DNA of 64,000 nt. It comes from Xanthostigma xanthostigma. Lineage: Eukaryota > Arthropoda > Insecta > Raphidioptera > Raphidiidae. The notes beneath the pieces are model-generated. The model was given only the letters and a program-made list of their open reading frames with translations, was not told where the DNA came from and ran no database searches. Shown one piece after another: positions 1 through 10,820 of this stretch (position 1 is its first letter; each line of letters starts with the position of its first letter). The DNA is taken from the NCBI GenBank assembly GCA_963575645.1, contig OY754471.1, positions 48,238,820 through 48,302,819 on the forward strand, written 5' to 3'. The position numbers and the translations under genes are program-made.

Positions 1-860
1 GAAAAATTCACTGATTATCGTTTGAAATAACACAACATGACATTCTAATGCACAGTTCACAATAACTTACTGGCTAACTTTCCGCTTTGAAAACGTACAC
101 CGAAACAAGATCAATTTCTCCAGTGCCAGCGATCTTGCTGGGATTTGAACCGAGTACGTTCTGAATGAGATGCCAATAGAGTGTATATCAAACATCCTAC
201 CAAAATTTGGTTTCGATACGTTAAGCCATGAAACCGAAATCGTGTCGACAAAAAGACATTTTTGCAATCCGTTGATCTCCAGAAATAAAAATAGTATATT
301 AAAGTTTTTTTCTAGATAATTAGTACAGTTGCTATTTTTGTTACTTGGTTGTTGGAACGATTTTACAATCTACCTAGACCACTTGGCTTTGCGTCTACGG
401 AAATACGTTATTCAACACGTAGGCCACCTAACGGTAATTCAAATTATCAGCAAAGCTTGTGGCAACAGAAAGCTTACGCGCAACTCTCATCTTCTCCTTC
501 AGGTCTATATATATTATAAATATGAATATTATCTATGCATTGTGTACCTATATATATTTGAGGAAAATAGCATATACCAGGTTTGTTTGTCAACAAAGCA
601 TAAACAAACATTGATTACGAATGTGGAATATCTTTACTTACTTATCGCTGCAAATCAGGCACAATACATTTAATTTCTAAACGATTTTACATCGCAAGGA
701 CGCTCAAAAAGTTACGAATTTTGTTTTGATTGCTTTTATTGCTATAGATAGATAGATATTTATTTGATCAGTTGAGACCACAGAACAGTAAAGGTTATTG
801 TTCTGTGGTTGAGATATACACCTATTTGACACGTCCACGAAATACAAGATAAAATTATAA
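1..860. other. Intergenic, no gene recognised
   Basis: I see no coding or repeat structure that I can name. A short perfect hairpin lies at 775-813, with arms reading GACCACAGAACA and its complement. The stretch near 130-150 on the minus strand faintly resembles a tRNA T-arm. The open frames here are short and have no recognisable domain. Confidence 0.5.
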
Positions 861-1140
861 AATAAATAAAATTATCGACCAATTTTTCAGACAATATATT
901 GACAAAAAATATAATTAATACATTAACGTTTCGATCCGGATTTGGACTTCTTCAGAACGGATCTAAAAAATATAAAAAATAATTAATAATTAATTTCTAA
1001 TTCGCTTTATGTAAAATTCTTTCAAAATAATTAATTAGTATCAAAATATTGAAAAAATAATAACTTATTAATTATATTTTTTGTTAATATATTGTCTGAA
1101 AAATTGGTCGATAATTTTATTTATTGAAGAGTTCTAATCA
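861..1140. mobile_element. Fold-back MITE, family 1 (copy 1)
   Basis: The left arm (861-about 925) and the right arm (about 1071-1140) are inverted copies of each other, each containing TTATCGACCAATTTTTCAGA or its complement. The inner part carries a motif reading CGTTTCGATCCGGATTTGG followed by CTTCTTCAGAA. A second copy of the same element lies at about 60597-60862, inside another fold-back element. It has no coding capacity. Confidence 0.75.
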
Positions 1141-1438
1141 GGCGTTAATCAAAGATTTGAATAAAATTATAAAGCTATCAGCAACATAAAAATTCATTAA
1201 TACTATAAAAGGCCCGTTCTACTAAAAAATGTTTAATATTTTTCGTAAAAAGTTAAAAGGTATTGTTTTTCAGCCTTTCAGATAATTTATTATAAATATA
1301 GGCTGAATAATTTTCTGAACAATATACTTATAAATGTCTTTTGTTGCCAACGGTTTAGTTTAATTGCTTTTTTACCTCGAGTATTATGACCATGCCCATC
1401 CATTGTATATATATGCATTGTATATGTTACCGGACAAA

Positions 1439-1529
1439 CCCGATTTCAGGACAAACTAGTTTGGCCTAGGCCAAACTAGTTTGTCCTAGTATGAATAGTA
1501 GGCCAAACTAGTTTGTCCTGAAATCGGGT
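1439..1529. repeat. Short palindrome
   Basis: The arms 1439-1467 and 1500-1529 are reverse complements built around the unit CAAACTAGTTTGTCCT. The left arm contains an additional internal palindrome centred on GGCCTAGGCC. It is probably a degenerate MITE or a cruciform-forming repeat. Confidence 0.7.
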
Positions 1530-1776
1530 ATGGCCGGTAGCATATATATGAAATAAACAAGGTGCACTACTGATATTTATAACACTTAATGCCGGGTTGC
1601 AGGAAACCCTTTCAGAAAATCTGATTTGACAATATGACCAATCATAATTTTCTGTACGAAAAGTATTGCAGAATTTTAAATCGCTGCTGTTCGATAAAGA
1701 ATCGATTGATTGAAACAATATTTTTCTTAAATTGTGTATCAAATCAACCATTTGTTAAAAACAAACGACACAAGAC

Positions 1777-2088
1777 CAGGGGTCGGCAACCTTTTGAGAC
1801 GAAAGACCCAAAAGTTACAATTTAGAAAATCTCCCAGTTTTTAAAGAGCCACTAAACATTTTCGTTTCAGTATTATAGTATTTGCTTATATTATCCGAGG
1901 ACGACACGTCGCGACGGGGGCGGAGCGGGTGAGACGCGAGTGGAAATGGCTGACAGATAGACATGGTGCTCAATCATGGATCGATTGGACGATTTTTAAG
2001 GGTTTATATAATAAAATAATTATTTTTTGCGTATGGAACTGGAGAGCCGCAACTTTAAATCAAAAGAGCCGCAGGTTGCCGACCCCAG
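1777..2088. mobile_element. hAT-like MITE (CAGGGGTCGGCAACC ends)
   Basis: The element begins CAGGGGTCGGCAACCTTTTG and ends with the inverted counterpart GGTTGCCGACCCCAG. CAGGGGTCGGCAACC is a classic hAT superfamily terminus. The flanking octamers CACAAGAC and CAGTAGAC agree at six of eight positions, as expected for an old 8-bp target duplication. The interior (about 310 bp) has no transposase. The right end is mutated (CCCCAG in place of CCCCTG). Confidence 0.72.
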
Positions 2089-2113
2089 CAGTAGACTGTT
2101 TCTGTATAAATAT

Positions 2114-2152
2114 AAAATGTTTATAATTATTATTATTATTATTATTATTATT
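2114..2152. repeat. (ATT)n microsatellite
   Basis: Roughly ten ATT/TTA units in a row. It may be the tail of a degraded LINE or SINE, because other retroposons in this window also end in (ATT)n. Confidence 0.9.
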
Positions 2153-2540
2153 AGAACAATCCAAGGTTATAATCAAGTGAGATTTTCTAGCAACACGGTT
2201 TCTGCAATCTCAATCAAAGAGTATTTATAAATAAAACAAATTGAATTTAATCCTCCAATCAGGACAGAGATTCTTCAGCTATCGATTTCCTGCAAAAATT
2301 GAAAGAGACGTAATTGCCAGTCACATGCCTTTACAGATATATTATATCTTTTCACGAGCGACACAGACGACCTGTTGAACGAAATTCATTTACCTACGCT
2401 CGCTGTAAATTTAAACTCGGCGACGATGCAACTCCTGGGGGGCCGCGCCGTTTATTATATTCAAAATAGAACCCGTCAGTTTCCGTTGCAAGGTAAAATG
2501 GACAAGTTTGTAATAAACCGGTCAACTACAGTGGCCTATG

Positions 2541-2870
2541 AAGCGAATAAAATTTAAAAGGCTCGGAAGTTAGTCACAAACAGCGTCGCAAAGGCACATT
2601 TTAAAACCGTTGAGACTCCCACCACCTCCCAGCTGCCTGCACGGAACGTGCGCTCGTCGGCGATTGGCCGTTATTGCTCGTTGCCTTTGTCACTTGTCGC
2701 TTTCCTGCTTTAAAGTACGGTCGAGTACGCTATTATCAAGTTGTTATTGTTATTTTAGTTTTGGTGAGTTCCGAGTTTGTAGTTTTTCAACAGACTGTAC
2801 AAAGGCAAGCCCGCATTCGCATCTAACTATTCTACCTTCCGAGCCTTTTAGAATCGTGGCGCGTATTATA
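2541..2870. mobile_element. MITE family A, copy 1 (ACGCGCCACG ends)
   Basis: About 330 bp. The right end reads TAGAATCGTGGCGCGTATTA; the left end is degenerate but retains AAAAGGCTCGGAAGTTAG. The interior (AACAGCGTCGCAAAGGCAC, then a C-rich stretch, then AGACTGTACAAAGGCAAGCC) is shared with copies at 3305-3630 (opposite orientation) and 45167-45477. An open frame recurs in all copies but has no domain I recognise, so I treat it as non-coding. Confidence 0.8.
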
Positions 2871-3304
2871 GTTAGATGTTAGATGTGATAAGATTATTAT
2901 AGACGCTCGACGAATAAAGACATTTGCTTCGATAAAAAATTAAAAAAAAATGATTTGGTGTGATGCCGTGAGATTCTGCTCAACTCCCCTCCCCCTCTAA
3001 TCCCACGTGACATTTTCAAAATTCGTATTTTAATCGAGAAACATTTTTTTATTCTTGCGGGAAAAAATACGTGATTTTTGCCGAGACTCCTCCCCCCAAA
3101 CGCCTCACGTAATTTGGGAAATTCTGATGATAAAATGAGTGATTCACTAAATCTGTTTTTATTGACGAATTTAAATTATGTTTTTTTCGATTAGCTAGTA
3201 TATAACTCTTACTTGTATCTTGTTCTTTGAGGATGCTACAAGAAAACGCAGAACGACCTCATTTCGTTAGATATTGTATGTTATTAGACACTTGACAACA
3301 GAGG
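2871..3304. other. Spacer between two MITE A copies
   Basis: Nothing assignable. It holds a C-rich CCCCTCCCCC tract at about 2987-2997 and a similar CTCCTCCCCCC tract near 3087-3097. Confidence 0.5.
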
Positions 3305-3630
3305 TATAATACGCGCCACGAATCTAAAAGGCTCGGAAGTTAGATGAAATGCGGGCTTGCGCTTGTACAGTCTGTTGAAAAACTACAAACTCGCAACTCA
3401 GCAAAACTAAAATAGCAATAACAACTTGACAATAGCGTACTCGACTGTACTTTAAAGCAGGAAAGCGACAAGTGACAAAGGCAACGAGCGATCACGGCCA
3501 ATCGCTGACGAGCGCACGTTCCGTGCAGGTAGCTGGGAGGTGGTGGGAGTATCAACGGCTCTAAAATGTGCCTTTGCGACGCTGTTTGTGACTAACTTCC
3601 GAACCTTTTAGATCCGTGGCGCGTACTATA
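3305..3630. mobile_element. MITE family A, copy 2 (inverted)
   Basis: The 326-bp element has terminal inverted repeats beginning TATAATACGCGCCACG and ending CGTGGCGCGTACTATA. Relative to the 2541-2870 copy it is in the opposite orientation, so the pair forms a large imperfect inverted repeat about 440 bp apart. The arms include CTCGGAAGTTAG and its complement. No transposase is present. Confidence 0.82.
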
Positions 3631-4309
3631 CTAACTTTTTTAGCGTCCTGTAGTCGATATATACCTATTGATCGTCGACTGATGCAAAAGCTAAACGAAA
3701 TTGTGATCATCTCTCTTGTTAACTGAGTACGGCTAAAAACCTATGTTTTGATATTAAACCCTGTGCTTTATTAACAGGATTATAGAACGGAACCGTCGGT
3801 CCCCCTGCCTACGGCATATGTCTCATTTCTATACAATATTGTCTACGAGACTAGATAAAATACTTTATAACGCCGTAATTTTTCAGTACCTACCTATATA
3901 AATCAAATTTCGTATTCATCATTTTGCGCTCTTTGAACTATTGAGAACAACTATACTGATCAAATACTGATCAAATTTTTTACAAATGATTTTTAACATT
4001 TCGTTTAAATGTGATTTTAAAAAAATAAGATAATTTCCTGAAAAATACGTTAATATTAATTATTAACAAAATGAGGCATTCATAAATGTATTTAATTATT
4101 TCAAAATTTTAAACCTAATGTAAATTGTATCAAGAAATTAAAGAACACATTTTAGTATTGCAATATTTGCATTTTAAAATTTTGAACAAATTATTTCTGT
4201 ATCGTTTTGTTTTCATACACAAAGGTGTCAATATTAGCAAATATTAGATTTTAAATGCTAATAATATTTGCAGTAATTTTCTCTACCTATGTCCGAAATA
4301 TTAAGCAGT
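3631..4309. other. AT-rich intergenic DNA
   Basis: I see no gene or clear repeat. A stretch near 4210-4270 carries short repeats of the form ATATTAGCAAATATTAG. Confidence 0.5.
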
Positions 4310-4313
4310 ACGG

Positions 4314-4800
4314 AAATAGTATATTGTGCGACTAGTGAGAGAAGGAGAAGATTCCATGAGCGTAAAACGCACGCGAATGGAATATTCTCCTTCGATCAAT
4401 AGTCGCACATAATACTTCATTCAACTAGCAGGAGTAATATATAATCGGGGCCCTGATAAAAGAGGGAAAAATAATAAATTACTTCATTGATTGACGTACC
4501 CACCGTCAGTATATGCACACAAGATTGCCATGACTTTCATTGAATTGCGATGCTGTTTTCATATATACAATACCGCCTACCACGTTCCTATTGGCCCAGA
4601 AGCTGCGTGCAGTTTTTTTTCATTATTGCACGCTTGGGCTTGCTACTGAGTTTCAATTGGTCCAGAAAATTCATTATCACACTGTACGGCTCATTATTAG
4701 CACTCTACGCGTCAACATGAAGTAATTTATTATTTCTCCCGAGTTTAGCAGGGCCCCGAAATTACATATTACTCACGCGTGTTGAATAATAGTGCGGGAA
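4314..4800 (+). mobile_element. MITE family C, copy 1
   Basis: A composite inverted-repeat element. An outer hairpin (about 4314-4425) contains TATTGTGCGACTAGTGAGAG. The main body has ends reading ATCGGGGCCCTGATAAAAG on the left and GCAGGGCCCCGAAATTACAT on the right, each flanked by AATAATAAATTACTTCAT or its complement. A second copy in the opposite orientation occupies 41358-41806. No coding capacity is seen. Confidence 0.78.
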
Positions 4801-5781
4801 GTTGTCGTTTGCCCACGAAAGCGGGTGGATAATGCCGCACGAGTTGCACATGCTATTTTTTATAACGAATTAAAAAAAGAAATTAGAAGTATAGAAAAAA
4901 TTAAAGTTAAATCATTAAACAGTTGACAATTCAGTTAAAATTGTTATTGTACTGGTAACTATGGTAACGCTGAATTTGCGTGCGGCAAACAATAATTTGA
5001 GTGCGACAAATAAAGTTTCCGCACGCAAATGAAAATAGCTAGTTTTCAATCGTAAAAGCGTGCGTAAACATACATATTTTTCAAAATATATAAATAAAAA
5101 CATACAAATGTGCCCTCGTCAACATTAAAACACTAAATATAAATACTGTTTGTTACAATTACTTTTTTAAATAATAAAACTTATCAACTATCTCTTACCT
5201 TGATAACCGCTGCATCACAACCGCTCACAATAGAAAACTGCATATACCTATACTTGAAAAACACATTTTTTCGAAAAACATTAGCAAAGTAGATAATATT
5301 ACACAAGTAAAAAAAGAATGTTCAAAAACACTTTTTACACTCACATTATTTAAATAAGTATTTTTTTAATGTTAAACCTCGAAAATGTTACACTGAATAA
5401 AATCGATAATCATCTGACAGCTCGTTGCACTTGTTTCGAAGTCCTGCACAGTTTCGCCAACCCGTAAGAAAACAATAAAACTATACCTAACCACAACCGT
5501 TGCGATTAGAGTCAATGCAATTGTTTATATTGAAAAATACGAAAAACATATTTACACAAAAAAACTTTTTTACAGAAAAACGCTCGACAAGCCAATGTTT
5601 CACGTGTGTAGGGGATATTTAAGAACACTTTTTTATACTCACATTGTTTGAATTAACAATTTTTATTGATAAATCTATAAAAATCACACACAGCTCTCCG
5701 ATGTTCGTATGATTACTGATTAGCAAGCTCCAGTACGCCAACATCAAAAAAGCACACATAATCTTAGATCATAACGATATA
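4801..5781. other. AT-rich intergenic DNA with weak direct repeats
   Basis: No gene recognised. Two diverged copies of a unit beginning AAACACTTTTTACACTCACATT occur near 5327-5350 and 5626-5645, each followed by an AT-rich tail, suggesting an old duplication of about 300 bp. Confidence 0.45.
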
Positions 5782-6903
5782 ACCCAAGCGGGGATTTTTG
5801 AAGTGACTCTAGCGTGTCAGAAAATTATATAGGGAGAATCCTTGCACCCTTTAATGTACCTCTACCAAGTATGAACCCTCCATATGGTGGGGTGTGTTGA
5901 GGGGAACCCGTCTGATTGGTAAAAAAAAATCGATCCTTAGAAAAACTCGAGCGCGTCAGATTAAGAGAAAGTTGATTAATTACATTGAGAAAATTGTATA
6001 TCTCAATAATCTGACAATTTGAGCGTGACATTAAGAAACAAGCGAGTCTCGAAGTTGTAAAAAAAAACGTCACCTTGAAATACTCGAGCGCGTTTCAATT
6101 TTTTTTTTATTTTGAAGGAAACACTATTAGAATTACAAAGAACTAATAATCTGACAGTTTTCATGGGGCGATGTTAGTAGAATCGTGGAACAAAGGTGAA
6201 GCGGCTGAGAGCTGTGTATTCCCCACTCCGCGTCTCACTTTCTTATGTATTTTAAATTTTAATGATCTGTAATTTATTTTGAAATTGTAATGATCTATAT
6301 TTAAATTTATATTAATAAATTATCCAATTTCTGTACGTAAATGCGGATATATTATTTCTAAATTTCCTTCAAAATGGTCAGACTAGCGATATCCCTCCAT
6401 ATAATTGTCAGATTATTATTCAGGAGGACTATGACATCAACTTGAATCTCCTGCATAAAAATCTGACGCGCTGGAGTATCTCAAGATCACCTTTTTTTTA
6501 CATATACAAAAATATATTATGAGTTTGTGTCATGTCCAAATCGTCAGATATTTTAATAGGACACTTTTTAAGCTTTAGTTGACATACGCTTTGAATGTCT
6601 GACACGCTCGAATAACTTTTTTTTTTTTTCTTCAACCGCTCGTTACGGCCAGCCCCCTTGAATTAATCGTCAGATTAATATCTAATATAGTTACCAGAAA
6701 TATAATGCGCGTAAATACTGTAAATGACTGATGCGCTCGAGTTTTTCTAAGAATCGATTTTTTTTACTAATCAGACGGGTTCCCCTCAACACACCCCACC
6801 ATATGGAGGGTTCATACTTGCTAGAAGTACATTAAAGGGTGCAAGGATTCTCCCTATATAATTTTCTGACACGCTAGAGTCACTTCAAAAATCCCCGCTT
6901 GGG
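5782..6903. mobile_element. Large fold-back element (about 1.1 kb)
   Basis: The arms 5782-5960 and 6727-6903 are nearly perfect reverse complements. They begin CCCAAGCGGGGATTTTTG and run through ATATAGGGAGAATCCTTGCA and CACCCCACCATATGGAGGG. The interior repeatedly contains CTCGAGCGCGTCAGA-like blocks and CAAATTGTCAGATTATT. It encodes no transposase, so mobility would have to be supplied in trans. Confidence 0.85.
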
Positions 6904-7418
6904 CTCCCCTACTACAATAAAAGTCACTTCATGCCTTTATTATTATGAGAATCAGTGAACCGATTTGGACTGGATACTTTTTGTGTTATGTAGCATTTTT
7001 CCGGGAAGGTTTAAATCTATAGTTCGGGCATCATGCAAAATCTATAGATAACGTATGTTTGTTTATAGTTAGAGAACTACTGAAGTAACTTGAAAGGGAC
7101 TTTTTCATACAGTGCAGTATATTATTCAGGACGAAGTTTTTAAAATAAAAATTGCCGAGTCAAAGTGTTGAGTTTGAGGGGGCGGAGTATCATCAATCGA
7201 AAGGTTATTTAAAATCGGCAATAGACTGTTTGATGCATCCTCGTAAAGCAGATACCATCTTCTCTTAAGTGTCAGTTCCTTGGCATTTGCGCGATATGTG
7301 CAAGAAGCAATACCATGATATTATTGCGATATCTGCCTGTCAGACTTTATCTCCCTCTTTGATATTAGTTTGATGAAATATAGAGCACGAGAAATATGAA
7401 AATTTATCTGCTTATTAC
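6904..7418. other. Intergenic, nothing assigned
   Basis: No gene or convincing repeat. Confidence 0.5.
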
Positions 7419-7436
7419 ACATCGAGACATCTTGTA

Positions 7437-7836
7437 ATAATAATAATGCGTTTAACGTCCGTTTCTCGACGCCATTCGCACCATGACTATTTTCCATCTA
7501 TCACACTTCCCGTTATTTTCTACATTTTTTCAGCTTCAATTAATTAATAGCAATGGGCGAATGTAGGAATTTTATGACATTAGGATAAGGTAGGCAAATT
7601 TTGAGCATAGGAATTTGACAGGTAATCGGCCATGGCCTTGAAAAAGGAACCATCTGGATATTTATCTGGAATTATTGAAGGAAAACCTCAACAAGATGGC
7701 CGGTAGAGGAATTATCGTTTCTAGGCGAGAGGCAGCGGGAAAAAGTCCCAACCACATCTGCCCCCGCCGGGATTTGAACCCGGTACCTACCGAATGCGAG
7801 TCTAGTGCTCTCACCACTACGCTGCATCGCTCGATT
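7437..7836 (-). mobile_element. tRNA-derived SINE with perfect 18-bp target duplication
   Basis: The element runs on the minus strand, with its tRNA-like head at 7760-7836 and its (TTA)n tail at 7437-7447. The minus-strand head carries a B-box (GGTTCAAATCC) and an A-box-like GTAGTGGTGAGAG. The 18-mer ACATCGAGACATCTTGTA occurs exactly on both sides, at 7419-7436 and 7837-7854: a complete target-site duplication, direct evidence of LINE-assisted retroposition. The 400-bp body is shared with copies at 8158-8369, 14828-15190, 18185-18387 and 31629-32055. I could not assign the parent tRNA with confidence. Expected transcription is by RNA polymerase III from the head. Confidence 0.9.
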
Positions 7837-7854
7837 ACATCGAGACATCTTGTA

Positions 7855-8157
7855 TATTAATAGGTTGTTTCGAAAATATAACTCACACCAACATTACGAA
7901 GATTTTAAAGATTTTCCCTAACGTAAAAGCTTAGCATTTACATATTTTTTACGGTAATTTACTTAAAACGATATGCAAATAAATCTCCGTAAAATTTCTT
8001 GAGACGATTTAAAAAAAAATGACGATGCCTAAATAAATGACGCGCTTAATAAGGTCTTCTTTTTTGTGAATAAAATAATAATGAAATAATCGAGCGCAGC
8101 AAATCTGTATAAATACGGACGATTTGAAATGTTTTTCCAAATTTACGATTTATAATA
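7855..8157. other. Spacer between two SINE copies
   Basis: AT-rich with no feature I can name. Confidence 0.5.
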
Positions 8158-8369
8158 ATACATAATAATAATAATGCGTTTAACGTCCGTTTCTCGACTT
8201 TATGTCATAACAGACGCCATTCGCACACCATTACTATTTTCCATTTATCGCAGTTCCCGTTATTTAAACATTTTTTCAACTTCAACTCAATTAATAGCAA
8301 TGGGCCAATGAAGGGATTTTAGGACGTTAGGATAAGGTAGGCAAATTTTGAGCATAGGAGTTTGACACT
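8158..8369 (-). mobile_element. SINE fragment (head missing)
   Basis: The (TTA)n tail and the body up to GAGCATAGGAGTTTGAC match the 7437-7836 SINE. The tRNA head, which would lie to the right, is absent, and the sequence runs directly into a truncated MITE at 8370. This is a 5'-truncated or deleted copy. Confidence 0.8.
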
Positions 8370-8628
8370 CGTCCGCCAAAAGTAATTGTTTACTATATTG
8401 AGGAGACATTGCAAAAAAAACTAATAGTAAAATAAAAAATTCCACAAAGTCTGGTACATAAACGTCCGGTTAAATATTTATGCTACGTCACATCTGTCTC
8501 ACCAGTACAGTATGGCGGCACACCAGTGCAACTATGGCGTCGGATTCATGACGTTATTAGCACTGGCCAGTATACTGGGTTATATTTCGGAGCATAACCT
8601 ATATATGTAGAGATCAGTGATGCCAGGC
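8370..8628. mobile_element. MITE family B, truncated copy
   Basis: Matches 32297-32553 almost throughout, including CTCGTCCGCCAAAAGTAAT, TATGGCGGCACACCAGT, AGCACTGGCCAGTATACTGG and the right end ATTTCGGAGCATAACC. The left inverted arm present in the 32.2-kb copy is missing here, apparently removed at the junction with the SINE fragment. Confidence 0.8.
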
Positions 8629-9080
8629 GAAAGGTGAAAAGACCCGAAGTTTTTCCAAGTAGTGATAACAGCGGCATCTCAGAAAACAGTCCATCTCGAA
8701 ACACAGCAATCATATAAGAAGCTAGGTCTCCTGGTTACAGACTTCGTGGTTGTAACAAAGAAGTAAATAAACCGGCCCTGGATTCTATTCTGAAAGAAAA
8801 GAATTAGTTTTGAATCGTAAATAAATAATATATCTTTTGCAGAGCGCAGTCTTTAGCTTGCAATTTTCATTTATTCTTATAATGAATAACGTAAGGAAAC
8901 CTTTAATTAATGGCAATGTTTCAACATCCTAACCAGACAAAGATTTAATATAGTTTCGAATCTCGCATATTAATAACACGTTCTTCCACTCCGCTATAAT
9001 AATATAGGAACATAATAGATAAAGTAGATCTATTGTGTGTTTCGTTTGCATGGACTCACCGAGTGACTGAAGACACTAGG
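8629..9080. other. Intergenic, nothing assigned
   Basis: No gene or convincing repeat. Confidence 0.5.
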
Positions 9081-9082
9081 CT

Positions 9083-9546
9083 TTAAGGCCGCTGCGCACG
9101 AGGCTAGAAACGCTGCTAGATTCTTTACTAGATTTGCCTATTAGTTTTATAGCGCTGGTTTTCTTGATTGCTGTAAGTGCTTGCTTCACACGACACTATT
9201 TTTCAAGCTTGATTTGTGGATAGATCTGGTGCGCGCGCAGTGACAGTTCGAATATAAACACAGAGCAAAACGTGTCTGTTGTCTGTCTCTGTACAGAATG
9301 CGACACCATGTTGGTTTATGGGTGTTTGTTCAAGTGCCCACGTGACAAGATACAGCTTCCAGATTGGTTCTTGCTCATATCTAGCAGCGGGCCTATAGCA
9401 GGGAAAATAACCCCTGTTCTAATTTTAAAACCTATCTTGTGAGCTAGCAGACCAACCCGCAGTGACCTCATTTCTAGCTTAGTACCCAGCCTACCGGCTA
9501 GCAGAACTTCCAGCAGCATTTCTAGCCTCGTGTGCAGCGGCCTTTA
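9083..9546 (-). mobile_element. MITE family P, copy 1 (possible PIF/Harbinger type)
   Basis: Terminal inverted repeats read TTAAGGCCGCTGCGCACGAG on the left and CTCGTGTGCAGCGGCCTTTA on the right. The inner sequence is the reverse complement of the neighbouring element at 9540-9977. The ends resemble those of the two elements here that carry Harbinger-like transposase remnants (TTAAGG...CCTTTA), but no coding remnant remains, so the superfamily is an inference. Confidence 0.75.
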
Positions 9547-9977
9547 CACTTTTGCTGGCCGGCAGGCTGGGTACGAGGCTGGAAATGACGTCATTGCGGG
9601 CTCGCCTGCTAGCTCACACGATAGATTTTAAAATTAGAACAGAGGCTTTTTTTCTTGCTAGGTTCCCTGATGCTTACTCTGAACAAGAACCAATCAGAAA
9701 ACGGTATCTTGTCACGTGGACGACTTGAACAAACGCCCGCAAACCAACATGGCGTCATTCTACTCAGAGTCAGACAACAGACACGTTTTGCTCTGTGTTT
9801 ATATTTGAACGGTCACTGCGCGCGCACCAGATTTATTCACAAAACAAGCTTGAAAAGACGTCTCGTGTGAAGCGAGCACATAACAGCAATTAAGAAAACC
9901 AGCGCTAGAAAACTAGTAGTCAAATCTAGCAAGGAATCTGAGCGGCAAATCCTGCCTCGTGGGCAGCGGCCTTTAGC
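9540..9977 (+). mobile_element. MITE family P, copy 2
   Basis: Shares TACGAGGCTGGAAATGACGT, the poly-T block after AATTAGAACAGA, GTCAGACAACAGACACG and the right end GGGCAGCGGCCTTTA with the copy at 12927-14143. It abuts copy 1 in the opposite orientation, so the pair makes an inverted structure of roughly 890 bp. It provides the unoccupied site (GTGTTTATATTTGAAC, 9795-9810) for the hAT insertion at 13211. Confidence 0.8.
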
Positions 9978-10820
9978 CGCTAGTTTTCAAGCGCTGCTTT
10001 TTATTTCTCTATGAAAATTAAGTATTTTCTTAATAATCACACAAAGAAAATGGTACGAAACAAAATATATCGAGGAACATACATAATTAAACACACTGTA
10101 TGTATTACGTGTTTTATGTTATCAATTGAGTAGCTAGTTCCCAACTGCACTAATATAAATTCTTCGACACACTAAACTTGTAATAAATATGGCTGCAATA
10201 TTCTCAATTTCTCTTTATTTCTCAAAATATAACAATAATAATTAATTATTATAACAAATAGAGAGCTACAGTTTTGCTATTATCGTTATGAAACGTTACA
10301 ACGCATAATTAGAAAAGCTTATTTTTTAAATAACATTATGTAGACCTCAAACTTATGGCTTATTCTAAAATACCATATCTAAACTATCAACCTTACAGTT
10401 CCAAATAGTAGATTTATATTTTTGAACAGATGTAAAATTGCAATTAAGAATTTTGCAATTCATTACCTTTTTGAAACAAATGTTTCTTTTTTTAAAGAAC
10501 GAACAAAAGCATATCGAAAGCAAAACAGAAGACAAAGGTTCGTTTAAAGATAATTAAAAAAAAAGTTCAACGACAAAGAGACATATAGGCTATCTGAAAT
10601 GAATTCTATTGGATTAACGCTCGAATCACTTCAAATGTTTTATAGAACTGGGGACCTTTAACAAACAAACTAGATCCAGACATTGATTAACACAAATAAT
10701 TGCGGATTGTGTAAGGAGACAAGTGAATTATTTATTAAATTGTTACCATGACTAGTGTTCTGCAAATATTCGTCTTCGGATATATTTGTCAAATATTTTT
10801 AAACATTCTGTGTCAATAAA
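9978..10820. other. AT-rich intergenic DNA
   Basis: No gene or clear repeat is seen. Confidence 0.5.

Noticed and set aside
2610-2882. Open frame shared by MITE A copies as a gene
   Set aside because: It lies entirely within a MITE with inverted ends, shows no domain, and is explained by the sequence similarity of the copies. Kept only as a low-interest finding.
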